Below, piece after piece: positions 1-5,245 of a stretch of DNA of 5,288 nt. Source of the stretch: Pseudomonadota bacterium (GTDB lineage Bacteria > Pseudomonadota > Alphaproteobacteria > Rhizobiales > Devosiaceae). The number at the start of each line of letters is the position of its first letter. Position 1 is the stretch's first letter. Location: contig JAEWHZ010000356.1 of NCBI GenBank assembly GCA_023387585.1, forward strand, positions 1 through 5,288. Reading direction: 5' to 3'. The notes under the pieces are model-generated. The model was not told the DNA's origin. It did not search any database and was given only the letters and a program-made list of their open reading frames with translations. The translations under genes and the position numbers were made by a program.

Positions 1-411
1 ACCGTAACCCTGGCGGGTGCCGCGGCGCTCGTCCATGAAGCGGTCGAACTCCTCGCGGTCGCGGGCCTTGCGCAGATTGGCAAGATGCTCGCGGAAGGCG
101 TCGATCTCCTCGTCGAGCCGGCGGCGCTCCTCTTCGAGGCGGCGCAGCTGCTCTTCGCGATAGGCATCGAAGGCGGCGTTGCCGGTCGAGGCGAAGCCCG
201 TGTCGAACCCGGCCTTGCGGCTCGAGGAGGTGCACCAGGATTTCGCCTGGTTGAAATAGGCCTGCGCCTTGTCGGCGGAGCCGCCGAACTTTTCGCCCCA
301 CAATATGTAGCCGAGAACGGCGAGGCCGATGGGCCAGAAGACAATGAAGCCCAGGACCATCAGGCCGATGGTGAGGGGCGACCATTGCGGTTTGATGATT
401 GCAGTCGACAT
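1..411 (-). CDS. DUF2852 domain-containing membrane protein (3' end cut by window edge)
   Basis: The reading frame opens at ATG (409-411) and stays open for 137 codons to the window edge without a stop, so the C-terminus is missing, probably by only a few residues. The start MSTAIIKPQWSPLTIGL is followed by one membrane segment at about residues 12-37, ending YILWGEKF. A linker with a Ser/Trp/Cys patch (SWCTSSSRKAGFDTGFAS, 58-75) comes next. Residues 81-130 form a highly charged Glu/Arg-rich helix (FDAYREEQLRRLEEERRRLD onward) that looks like a coiled coil. This architecture and wording match the alphaproteobacterial DUF2852 family, whose function is unknown. One helix plus a cytoplasmic coiled coil suggests an inner-membrane scaffold, but that is inference. 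A GGGAG ribosome site (421-425) lies 9 nt before the start. The gene is divergent from regB across 126 bp that hold a candidate LexA box. Confidence 0.92.
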   Translation of the reverse strand, partial: MSTAIIKPQWSPLTIGLMVLGFIVFWPIGLAVLGYILWGEKFGGSADKAQAYFNQAKSWCTSSSRKAGFDTGFASTGNAAFDAYREEQLRRLEEERRRLDEEIDAFREHLANLRKARDREEFDRFMDERRGTRQGYG

Positions 412-537
412 TGGTGTTATCTCCCGTTCAGGAACGGTTCAGAATTCGGAACGCACCGGGACGGTATCAATGCTTCGGTTTCACTTTTTTTGCCTTGAAA
501 CGGCGCCTTCCGCCCCCCATGCGCAAGGGAAAAAGCC
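412..537. promoter_or_regulatory. Divergent intergenic region between DUF2852 gene and regB
   Basis: This 126-bp spacer must hold the promoters of both divergent genes. At its left end is a cluster of GTTC/GAAC half-sites: GTTCAG at 426-431 and 437-442, and GAACG at 432-436 and 449-453. A seven-T run lies at 484-490. The regB ribosome site AAGGGA (525-530) ends 7 nt before its ATG. I could not identify a convincing -35/-10 pair for either gene. I also saw no match to the RegA/PrrA consensus (GCGGC-N5-GTCGC), so autoregulation is not supported by the bases here. Confidence 0.6.
426..440. promoter_or_regulatory. Candidate LexA (SOS) box, GTTC-N7-GTTC
   Basis: GTTC at 426-429 and GTTC at 437-440 are separated by exactly seven bases (AGGAACG). 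GTTC-N7-GTTC is the established LexA operator form in Alphaproteobacteria. The site ends just upstream of the GGGAG ribosome site of the DUF2852 gene, a position where a bound repressor would block that gene. It is about 100 bp from the regB start. By chance an exact match should occur roughly once per 30 kb on either strand, so the site is suggestive rather than proven. The N7 spacer is not AT-rich, and the same bases also form an inverted repeat (424-437), so another regulator could use it. Confidence 0.4.
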
Positions 538-1866
538 ATGACTCTTCCGGCCGAAACCCTTGCCGCGCCGGCGCCTTCCGGCTTCCGCCCCCTGCGCCTC
601 GACACGCTTTTGCGCATCCGCTGGATCGCGATTTTCGGCCAGCTCATCGGCGTGCTCTTCGTTGCCTTCGGCCTCGGCTTCCCGCTCCCGCTTTTCGAAT
701 GCCTTGTTCTGATTGCGCTTTCCGGGCTCATCAACATCGTCATCGCCCTGCGCTTCGGCACCGCCCACCGCCCTTCCGAACCCTTCGCCGCCCTCCAGAT
801 CGGCTATGACTGCCTCCAGCTCGGCGGGTTGCTGGCGCTGACCGGGGGGCTGCAGAACCCGTTCTCGCTGCTGCTGCTCGCCCCGGTCTCGGTCTCGGCC
901 TCCACCCTGCCGCGCCGCGCCACCATGGCCATCGCCGCGCACGCCATCATCCTCGCCTCGGTGCTCTCGGTCTGGCACCTGCCGCTCCCCTGGGACCCGC
1001 AAAGCCCGATCGTCTTCGCCCGCGTCTATGTCATCGGCATCTGGGTGTCGATCGTGTGCGGCGTGGTCTTCATCTCCGCCTACACCATGCGGGTGGCGCG
1101 CGATGCGCGGCTGATGGCCGACGCGCTGGCCGCGACCGAGCTGGCGCTGTCGCGCCGCGAGCGGCTGAGCGCGCTGGACGGGCTCGCCGCCGCCGCCGCG
1201 CACGAGCTCGGCACCCCGCTCTCCACCATCGCGCTGGCCGCCAAGGAGATGCGCGCCGAGGCCGAGCCCGGTTCCAACCTCGCCGAGGATGTCGAGCTGA
1301 TCATCGGGCAGGCCGCGCGCTGCCGCGCCATCCTCGCCAAGCTGCGCAATCTCGGCACGGCCGACGACGGCGACCCCTTCGCCGCCGTGCCGCTCACCGA
1401 CCTGCTCTCCGAGGTCGCCCGCCCGCATGAGGGGCGCGGCAAGGCGATCCTGTTCTATCACGAGGCCGCCGCCGGCCCGCCGCCTGTCTTTCCGCGCTCG
1501 ACCGGCGTGCTCTACGGGCTCGGCAATCTGATCGAGAACGCCACCGATTTCGCCCGCGAGACCGTGCGCATCGAGAGTTTCTGGGACACCGAGACCATCA
1601 CCGTGACCATCACCGATGACGGCCCCGGCTTCGCGCTCGAGCTGATCGCCCGGCTCGGCGAGCCCTATCTGACCACCCGCGCCCGCGACAAGGCGCGCCC
1701 GGAGGAACGCGGCGGGCTGGGGCTCGGGATCTTCATCGCCAAGACCCTGCTCGAACGCTCCGGCGCGGGCCTCGCTTTCGGCAATGTCTCGCTCGAAGGC
1801 CATGCAAGGGTCACCATATCCTGGCCCCGCGCGGCCATCCGGTCCGACACCGCGACTTCCTTTTGA
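538..1866 (+). CDS. regB: RegB/PrrB/ActS-family redox-sensing histidine kinase
   Basis: Membrane sensor kinase of 442 residues, normal for RegB. It autophosphorylates and passes the phosphate to RegA in response to quinone-pool and thiol redox state, controlling energy-related genes in this family. About six membrane helices fill residues 22-185. The ubiquinone-binding heptapeptide GGLQNPF is intact at 103-109. The H-box AHELGTPLST places the phospho-accepting histidine at H222. C262 in RCRAIL matches the family's redox-active cysteine (C265 in Rhodobacter capsulatus RegB). ATPase motifs follow: N-box GNLIENATDFA (N330, N334), DDGPGF (360-365) and GGLGLGIFIAK (392-402). The ATG start has AAGGGA 7 nt upstream. 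regA begins 49 nt after the stop on the same strand, so the two are probably co-transcribed. Every signature residue is present, so an active redox sensor is expected. The actS name is used in rhizobia. Confidence 0.96.
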   Translation: MTLPAETLAAPAPSGFRPLRLDTLLRIRWIAIFGQLIGVLFVAFGLGFPLPLFECLVLIALSGLINIVIALRFGTAHRPSEPFAALQIGYDCLQLGGLLALTGGLQNPFSLLLLAPVSVSASTLPRRATMAIAAHAIILASVLSVWHLPLPWDPQSPIVFARVYVIGIWVSIVCGVVFISAYTMRVARDARLMADALAATELALSRRERLSALDGLAAAAAHELGTPLSTIALAAKEMRAEAEPGSNLAEDVELIIGQAARCRAILAKLRNLGTADDGDPFAAVPLTDLLSEVARPHEGRGKAILFYHEAAAGPPPVFPRSTGVLYGLGNLIENATDFARETVRIESFWDTETITVTITDDGPGFALELIARLGEPYLTTRARDKARPEERGGLGLGIFIAKTLLERSGAGLAFGNVSLEGHARVTISWPRAAIRSDTATSF

Positions 1867-1890
1867 AAACCGCCGGCAAAGTGCTTAAGT

Positions 1891-1895
1891 AGGAG
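1891..1895 (+). promoter_or_regulatory. Shine-Dalgarno AGGAG ahead of regA, unusual spacing
   Basis: AGGAG is the only strong ribosome site between regB and regA. It lies 14 nt before an in-frame TTG (1910) and 20 nt before the first ATG (1916). Both distances are longer than usual. An in-frame TAA at 1886-1888 rules out any start further upstream. Spacing favours TTG, while codon preference favours ATG. Confidence 0.5.
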
Positions 1896-1915
1896 ACGAC
1901 ACTGGCATTTTGGAT

Positions 1916-2500
1916 ATGAGCACCTTGGACACGACCTCTCCCCAGCCCGGCCCGGCGGTCGAGGCTCTGCTCGCCGCCGATCCCAGCCTGCTGCTCGTGG
2001 ACGACGACACCGCCTTCCTCCTGCGCCTCGAACGCGCCATGACGCGGCGGGGCTTCGCGGTCCGGACCGCCGCCTCGGTGGCGGATGGCCTCGCCGCCGT
2101 CGCCGAAGCGGCGCCCGCCTTCGCCGTGGTCGATCTTCGCCTCGGGGACGGCAACGGGCTCGACGTGGTTTCGGCCCTGCACCAGAAGCGCCCCGACGCC
2201 CGGGCCGTGGTGCTGACCGGCTATGGCAACATCGCCACCGCCGTCACCGCGGTGAAGCTCGGCGCCACCGACTATCTGTCGAAGCCCGCCGATGCCGACG
2301 ACGTGATCAATGCCCTTCTGGCTACCGGTGAGGACAAGCCCGAGCCGCCCGAGAACCCGATGTCGGCCGATCGCGTGCGCTGGGAGCATATCCAGCGGGT
2401 CTATGAATTGTGCGACCGCAACGTCTCGGAAACGGCGCGCCGGCTCAACATGCACCGGCGCACCCTGCAGCGCATCCTCGCCAAGCGCGCCCCGCGCTGA
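1916..2500 (+). CDS. regA: RegA/PrrA/ActR-family redox response regulator
   Basis: Cytoplasmic partner of RegB: a DNA-binding response regulator of 194 residues from the ATG. The receiver domain (about 24-138) has the acidic pocket DDD (29-31), phospho-acceptor D73 in VVDLRLGDGNGL, T101 in VLTGYGN and K123 in YLSKPADADD. A proline-rich linker, characteristic of the family (EPPENP, 143-148), leads to a Fis-type helix-turn-helix at about 153-194 containing NVSETARRLNMHRRTLQRIL. This tail is nearly invariant in RegA/PrrA/ActR proteins, so the family call is firm. In relatives it activates or represses respiration, carbon and nitrogen fixation, photosynthesis or acid-tolerance genes; which apply here cannot be read from this window. 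The start is uncertain: TTG at 1910 would add two residues. The gene is downstream of regB and converges on the DUF1428 gene 8 bp beyond its TGA. Confidence 0.96.
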   Translation: MSTLDTTSPQPGPAVEALLAADPSLLLVDDDTAFLLRLERAMTRRGFAVRTAASVADGLAAVAEAAPAFAVVDLRLGDGNGLDVVSALHQKRPDARAVVLTGYGNIATAVTAVKLGATDYLSKPADADDVINALLATGEDKPEPPENPMSADRVRWEHIQRVYELCDRNVSETARRLNMHRRTLQRILAKRAPR

Positions 2501-2508
2501 GTCGTTGT

Positions 2509-2859
2509 TTAAGCGTCGAGAACCACGGCGAAGCCGCCATAGATCATGCGCTGGCCGTCGAACGGCATGTCGCTCATCGCGGCCATGGCCGGATCGTTCA
2601 TCATCTTGACGTTGACGGCGTCGCGCGTCGCCCGGTCGGGATATTCGATGAACGAGAACACCACCGTCTCGCCGTCCTTGCGGTTCACCGCGCGGTAGAA
2701 ATCGGTCACCTTGCCTTCGGGCACGTCGTCGGCCCAGGTCTCGACTATGCGCAGCGCGCCCCATTGCTTGAACAGTTTCGCCGCCGTTTCGGCATGGGCG
2801 ATGTATTTGTCCTTGTCGACGATTTTGACCGGGGTCAGGAAACCTTCGATATAGCTCAT
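2509..2859 (-). CDS. DUF1428 family protein (YbaA-like)
   Basis: Small soluble protein of 116 residues with no signal peptide or membrane helix, matching the DUF1428 family (E. coli YbaA type) in length and sequence. Family hallmarks are the opening MSYIEGFLTPV, FKQWGALRIVETWADDVPEG (30-49), GKVTDFYRAV (49-58), ETVVFSFIEYPDRATRD (64-80) and the close MPFDGQRMIYGGF (98-110). The fold is known to be a dimeric alpha/beta barrel, the ferredoxin-like shape also used by monooxygenases and stress proteins. No biochemical function is established and I assign none. Start choice is secure: AAGGGAGG (2866-2873) lies 6 nt before the ATG. It is convergent with regA, with 8 bp between the stop codons, and may be transcribed partly by read-through from mmcB 113 bp upstream. 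Confidence 0.93.
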   Translation of the reverse strand: MSYIEGFLTPVKIVDKDKYIAHAETAAKLFKQWGALRIVETWADDVPEGKVTDFYRAVNRKDGETVVFSFIEYPDRATRDAVNVKMMNDPAMAAMSDMPFDGQRMIYGGFAVVLDA

Positions 2860-2865
2860 GGCGAG

Positions 2866-2903
2866 CCTCCCTTAGCTGCGGGCGGCGGCGCTCATGCCGC
2901 CGC
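2866..2903 (-). promoter_or_regulatory. Leader hairpin and strong ribosome site of the DUF1428 gene
   Basis: A perfect 8-bp GC-only stem (2882-2889 with 2896-2903, six-base loop) lies 8 nt before the AAGGGAGG ribosome site at 2866-2873. It is not followed by a T-run on either strand, so it does not look like an intrinsic terminator for mmcB. It could shape the leader RNA or stop 3' decay of the upstream transcript, but a GC-rich genome throws up such stems by chance. Confidence 0.4.
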
Positions 2904-2955
2904 TTGTCCCGTCACGACGAAAGGGAAGCAACGGATTCGACATGCAGGCCGATCC

Positions 2956-2965
2956 GTGAATTCAC
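2956..2965. repeat. Perfect 10-bp palindrome in the mmcB/DUF1428 spacer
   Basis: GTGAATTCAC is a perfect palindrome 7 bp beyond the mmcB stop codon, in an otherwise GC-rich spacer (2860-2972). It could be an operator half of the DUF1428 promoter region, but no second copy or clear promoter elements accompany it. Confidence 0.3.
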
Positions 2966-2972
2966 AAAGGGC

Positions 2973-3470
2973 TCAGGCCATCGGCCCCCATTTGGTTCCC
3001 GGATCCATCAGCGTGTGGATGCGGTCGGCGCCGAGCCGGGCCAGCTTGAGCATCAGCGCCTTGCGCCGCGCCGGCGCCATCGGCGTCTCGCGGCTGTCGC
3101 GCAGCACCGCCCCGTCATGCCCGTCGGCGACGATCAGCCCCTCGCTTTGCGGAAAGATGTCGGGGTCGAGCTCGGGCGGCTTGGCGAAGAAGAAGCGGTC
3201 GCAGAATTCGCGATATTCGGGCCATTTGCGGTCGACCTGGTAATCCACGAGGCTCGACTTGATCTCGACGATCCAGATCTCTCCCTTGGGTCCCACGCCC
3301 AATATGTCGGCGCGCCGCCCGCTGCGCAGCGTCACCTCGGCGAAGCAGGCCATGTCGTAGCTCTCGCGCAGAAGCCGCATGGCGCCGCGCTGGATGCGCA
3401 GCGCCGTGGCCGACTGGCGCCCGTCTATGATCGGTCCCAGCTCGGCCATGCCGCTGCGTTCGTCGGTCAT
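2973..3470 (-). CDS. mmcB: MmcB-family DNA repair protein (PD-(D/E)XK nuclease-like)
   Basis: Cytoplasmic protein of 165 residues related to Caulobacter MmcB, a small protein needed for resistance to mitomycin C damage. The nuclease-like core is visible: FAEVTL (E45), GRRADILGVG (D55), then EIWIVEIKSS with E69-x-K71, giving the D-x13-E-x-K pattern of PD-(D/E)XK enzymes. The family-typical DRKWPEYREFCDRFFFAK (80-97) follows. Nuclease activity is inferred from the fold. ATG at 3470 is 5 nt after the MFS stop, suggesting translational coupling; a later in-frame ATG (3449, MAELGPII) is possible, and neither has a good ribosome site. The frame is open upstream to 4049 but that part overlaps the MFS gene and is not coding. 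In Caulobacter the family is SOS-linked, yet no LexA box precedes this gene or the transporter here. Confidence 0.93.
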   Translation of the reverse strand: MTDERSGMAELGPIIDGRQSATALRIQRGAMRLLRESYDMACFAEVTLRSGRRADILGVGPKGEIWIVEIKSSLVDYQVDRKWPEYREFCDRFFFAKPPELDPDIFPQSEGLIVADGHDGAVLRDSRETPMAPARRKALMLKLARLGADRIHTLMDPGTKWGPMA

Positions 3471-3475
3471 CGCGC

Positions 3476-4666
3476 TCAGCCCGTCGGCGGCAGCGGCTCG
3501 GGCGGCAGGCCCGGCGGCGGCGCGACCTTGCGCTTGCCCAGCGCGAAGCTCGACGCCCACAGCCCCGCCAGCAATACCGGCACGCAGACCATGTAGGAAT
3601 TGCGGATGCCGAAATGCTCGGCGACGATGCCGAGCAGGGGCGGCGCCATGAAGAACACGACGAAGCTCACCTGCCCCAGCGCTGCGACGTTGACCGAGGC
3701 CGGCCGATCTGTGCGCTCTGCCGCTGCCGAGATCGCCAGCGGATAGACAGCCGAGCAGCCTATGCCCATCAGCGCGAAGCCGGCCAGCGCCACCGCCGGG
3801 AGCGGGGCATAGACCACCATCAGCGCGCCTGCCGTTGCCAGCGAAAGCAGCGCCAGCGCCACGTCGCGCGGCCCGAAGCGGGCGACGACCGGATCGACCG
3901 TCAGCCGGATCACCGACATGAAGAAGGCGAACAGCGCCAGCCCCATGCCGCCGACAAAGGGCTCGGTGTCGAACACGTTGCGCATATAGATCGCCGACCA
4001 GTCGATGCCGGCCCCTTCGACGAGGAAGGCGGCGAAGCCGATCAGGCACAGCGGCAAAAGCCCCAGCGTGGGAAAGGCGATGCGGTGCTCGTTGCCGGCC
4101 TCGGCCCGGCCGGCGGGGCGGGGCGCCGCCACCAGCCCGGCGAGAAAGAAGATTCCCGCGACCAGCACGACGAGTGCGATCAGCGCCAGGTGCCAGCGCG
4201 CCTCGAGCCCCGACTGGCGGATGGTGGCGCCCAACAGCGCGGTGACGAAGAAGCCGACGCTCCAGAAGCCATGGGCGCGGTTCATGTAGCGCTTGCCGCT
4301 ATGGATCTCGATGCGGTCGATCTCGACATTGAGGTTGATCTCGAGCGCCCCGCTGAGGATGCCGGCGAAGAACAGCACCACGAACACCGAAGGCGCGTTC
4401 GGCATCCACGGCACCAGCGCCAGCAGCAGCGCCGGCCCGATCGTGGTGACCAGCCCGACCCGGCGCGGCCCGATGCGCTCGATGATCGGCGCGCCCAGCG
4501 TCAGCGAGATCAGCGAGCCGATCGACATGCCGATGATGGTCAGCCCCAACTGCCCCTCCGTGACCCCCAGATGCGTCTGGATGTCGGGCAGGCGCGACAT
4601 CATTGCCCCGGTCGCCAGGGCGAACAGGAAGAAGCTGGCATAGATGCGATATTGTGGGGCGATCAT
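3476..4666 (-). CDS. MFS transporter, YbjJ/MosC-like
   Basis: Inner-membrane protein of 396 residues with about twelve hydrophobic helices in two halves, split by a charged loop near residues 182-196 (PRPAGRAEAGNEHR). This is the standard major facilitator layout. GAPIIERIGPRRVG (58-71) is a degenerate form of the loop 2-3 signature. GALEINLNVEIDRIE (106-120) and VEGAGIDWSAIYM (216-228) are hallmarks of the YbjJ/MosC-like subgroup. The substrate is unknown: MosC is tied to rhizopine use, YbjJ is uncharacterised. The tail is proline-rich (APPPGLPPEPLPPTG, 382-396). I chose ATG 4666 because MIAPQYRIYASFF fits the family start; an in-frame GTG at 4711 lies inside a palindromic repeat. No good ribosome site precedes 4666. 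mmcB follows after 5 nt, so the two probably share a transcript. Confidence 0.9.
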   Translation of the reverse strand: MIAPQYRIYASFFLFALATGAMMSRLPDIQTHLGVTEGQLGLTIIGMSIGSLISLTLGAPIIERIGPRRVGLVTTIGPALLLALVPWMPNAPSVFVVLFFAGILSGALEINLNVEIDRIEIHSGKRYMNRAHGFWSVGFFVTALLGATIRQSGLEARWHLALIALVVLVAGIFFLAGLVAAPRPAGRAEAGNEHRIAFPTLGLLPLCLIGFAAFLVEGAGIDWSAIYMRNVFDTEPFVGGMGLALFAFFMSVIRLTVDPVVARFGPRDVALALLSLATAGALMVVYAPLPAVALAGFALMGIGCSAVYPLAISAAAERTDRPASVNVAALGQVSFVVFFMAPPLLGIVAEHFGIRNSYMVCVPVLLAGLWASSFALGKRKVAPPPGLPPEPLPPTG

Positions 4667-4682
4667 CGGGGAGGGCAGTCTT

Positions 4683-4745
4683 TTAGAGCGTTTCCAGCAA
4701 AAGTGGCTCACACTTTTGTGGTTCGGAAACGCAACGAAACTCTAA
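4683..4745. repeat. 63-bp imperfect palindromic intergenic repeat
   Basis: Three nested arms pair in order: TTAGAG (4683-4688) with CTCTAA (4740-4745), GCGTTTCC (4688-4695) with GGAAACGC (4725-4732), and CAAAAGTG (4698-4705) with CACTTTTG (4711-4718), around a five-base loop. G4688 is shared between the first two arms. Mismatched bulges are AG (4696-4697), TGGTTC (4719-4724) and seven bases at 4733-4739. Its base composition is lower in GC than the flanks. It resembles the dispersed palindromes common in Hyphomicrobiales genomes, though I cannot confirm copies from one window. It is 16 bp upstream of the MFS start, so it would fold in that mRNA leader. No T-run follows, so it is not a normal terminator. 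Confidence 0.7.
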
Positions 4746-4834
4746 GGCGGCGACAGGGGCGCCGGACGGCCTGCACCCTATGACAGATTCGGTGCCGCGC
4801 AAAGCCGGCTGCGGCCTGGTGCATCCCGGACGCG
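4746..4834. other. Spacer upstream of the MFS-mmcB pair
   Basis: Non-coding stretch between the rlpA-like terminator and the palindromic repeat. It should carry the promoter of the MFS-mmcB unit, since the terminator separates it from the gene before. I see one GANTC site (4786-4790) but no convincing -35/-10 pair and no LexA-type GTTC-N7-GTTC motif. No small gene with a ribosome site is evident. Confidence 0.5.
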
Positions 4835-4865
4835 AAAAGGCCGCCCGCACGGGGCGGGCGGCCTT
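4835..4865 (-). terminator. Intrinsic terminator of the RlpA-like gene
   Basis: A perfect 12-bp stem (4837-4848 with 4854-4865) closes a five-base loop. Read on the minus strand the stem ends in TTTT (4838-4835). It begins 23 nt after the stop codon of the RlpA-like gene. Stem length, GC content and terminal T-run fit a rho-independent terminator, although the T-run is short. Confidence 0.85.
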
Positions 4866-4869
4866 CGAT

Positions 4870-4883
4870 ACGGCATATGCCGT
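4870..4883. repeat. Perfect 14-bp palindrome in 3' UTR of the RlpA-like gene
   Basis: ACGGCATATGCCGT is perfectly self-complementary and lies between the stop codon (4889-4891) and the terminator stem. It may add a second small hairpin to the 3' end of the transcript or be a protein site; nothing else supports a specific role. Confidence 0.35.
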
Positions 4884-4888
4884 GCGGC

Positions 4889-5245
4889 TCAGACGGGCTC
4901 GATGCAGACCGAGGCGGTGCCCCGGTTGCGAAAGCCCAGCTCGGTCGCTGCCGCCTTGGACAGATCGATGATCCGTCCACGGTGGAAGGGGCCGCGGTCG
5001 TTGATGCGCACGGTCACCGCATTGCCGGAGTTCTGGTCGACGACGCGCACCGTGGTGCCGAAGGGCAGCGAGCGGTGTGCGGCGGTCATGGCGTTTTCGT
5101 TGAAGATTTCCCCGGAGGCGGCGCGGTTGCCGTTGAAGCCGGGGCCGTACCAGGAAGCGCCGCCGCACTGGGCGAAGGCGAGGCCGGGAGCAAGGGTCAG
5201 GGCCAGCGCGGCAGCACCGGCCCGGATCAGGTTTTTCGTCGTCAA
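4889..5245 (-). CDS. Septal ring lytic transglycosylase RlpA-family protein (short, exported)
   Basis: Predicted exported protein of 118 residues. Residues 1-25 are a signal peptide (positive TTKNLIR, hydrophobic AAALALTLAP, cleavage after AFA). The cysteine after cleavage is preceded by Gln, so no lipobox is present and it should be soluble in the periplasm or secreted, unlike lipoprotein RlpA. The rest is one double-psi beta-barrel domain: GGASWYGPGF (28-37), ASGEIFNENAMTAAHRSLPF (43-62), VRINDRGPFHRGRIIDLS (79-96). E46, H57 and D83 have the spacing of the residues reported as important in Pseudomonas RlpA (E120, H131, D157), suggesting glycan-strand cleavage in peptidoglycan. There is no SPOR domain. 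Mature C27 and C114 could form a disulfide. The start is TTG with a weak ribosome site; no other start codon lies in frame before the window edge. An intrinsic terminator follows. Confidence 0.91.
   Translation of the reverse strand: MTTKNLIRAGAAALALTLAPGLAFAQCGGASWYGPGFNGNRAASGEIFNENAMTAAHRSLPFGTTVRVVDQNSGNAVTVRINDRGPFHRGRIIDLSKAAATELGFRNRGTASVCIEPV

Noticed and set aside
448..474. Possible EcfG general-stress promoter (GGAAC then about 19 bases)
   Set aside because: The -10 position reads GCTT rather than the CGTT of the consensus, so the match is too weak.
481..1803. 440-codon open frame antisense to regB
   Set aside because: Its product is Gly/Arg/Glu-rich low-complexity sequence typical of the complement of a GC-rich gene, and regB on the other strand has every family motif.
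1811..2764. 317-codon open frame on the minus strand across regA and the DUF1428 gene
   Set aside because: It overlaps two confidently identified genes in another frame and its sequence resembles no family.
2410..3596. Two plus-strand frames (2410-3243 and 2904-3596) opposite the DUF1428 gene and mmcB
   Set aside because: They overlap real genes on the minus strand, lack ribosome sites and show no recognisable domains.
3471..4049. Upstream extension of the mmcB frame
   Set aside because: It lies wholly within the MFS coding region in another frame and reads as low-complexity Arg/Gly/Ala; the MmcB homology starts near 3470.
4667..4711. GTG start for the MFS gene at 4711, adding 15 residues
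   Set aside because: Those codons are bases of the palindromic repeat, and family members start close to the ATG at 4666.
4683..4745. Palindromic repeat as an intrinsic terminator
   Set aside because: No T-run follows on either strand, and a better terminator for the upstream gene exists at 4835-4865.
3614..4783. 389-codon plus-strand frame opposite the MFS gene
   Set aside because: The product is His/Gln/Asp/Arg-rich with no fold signature, an antisense shadow of hydrophobic helices on the other strand.
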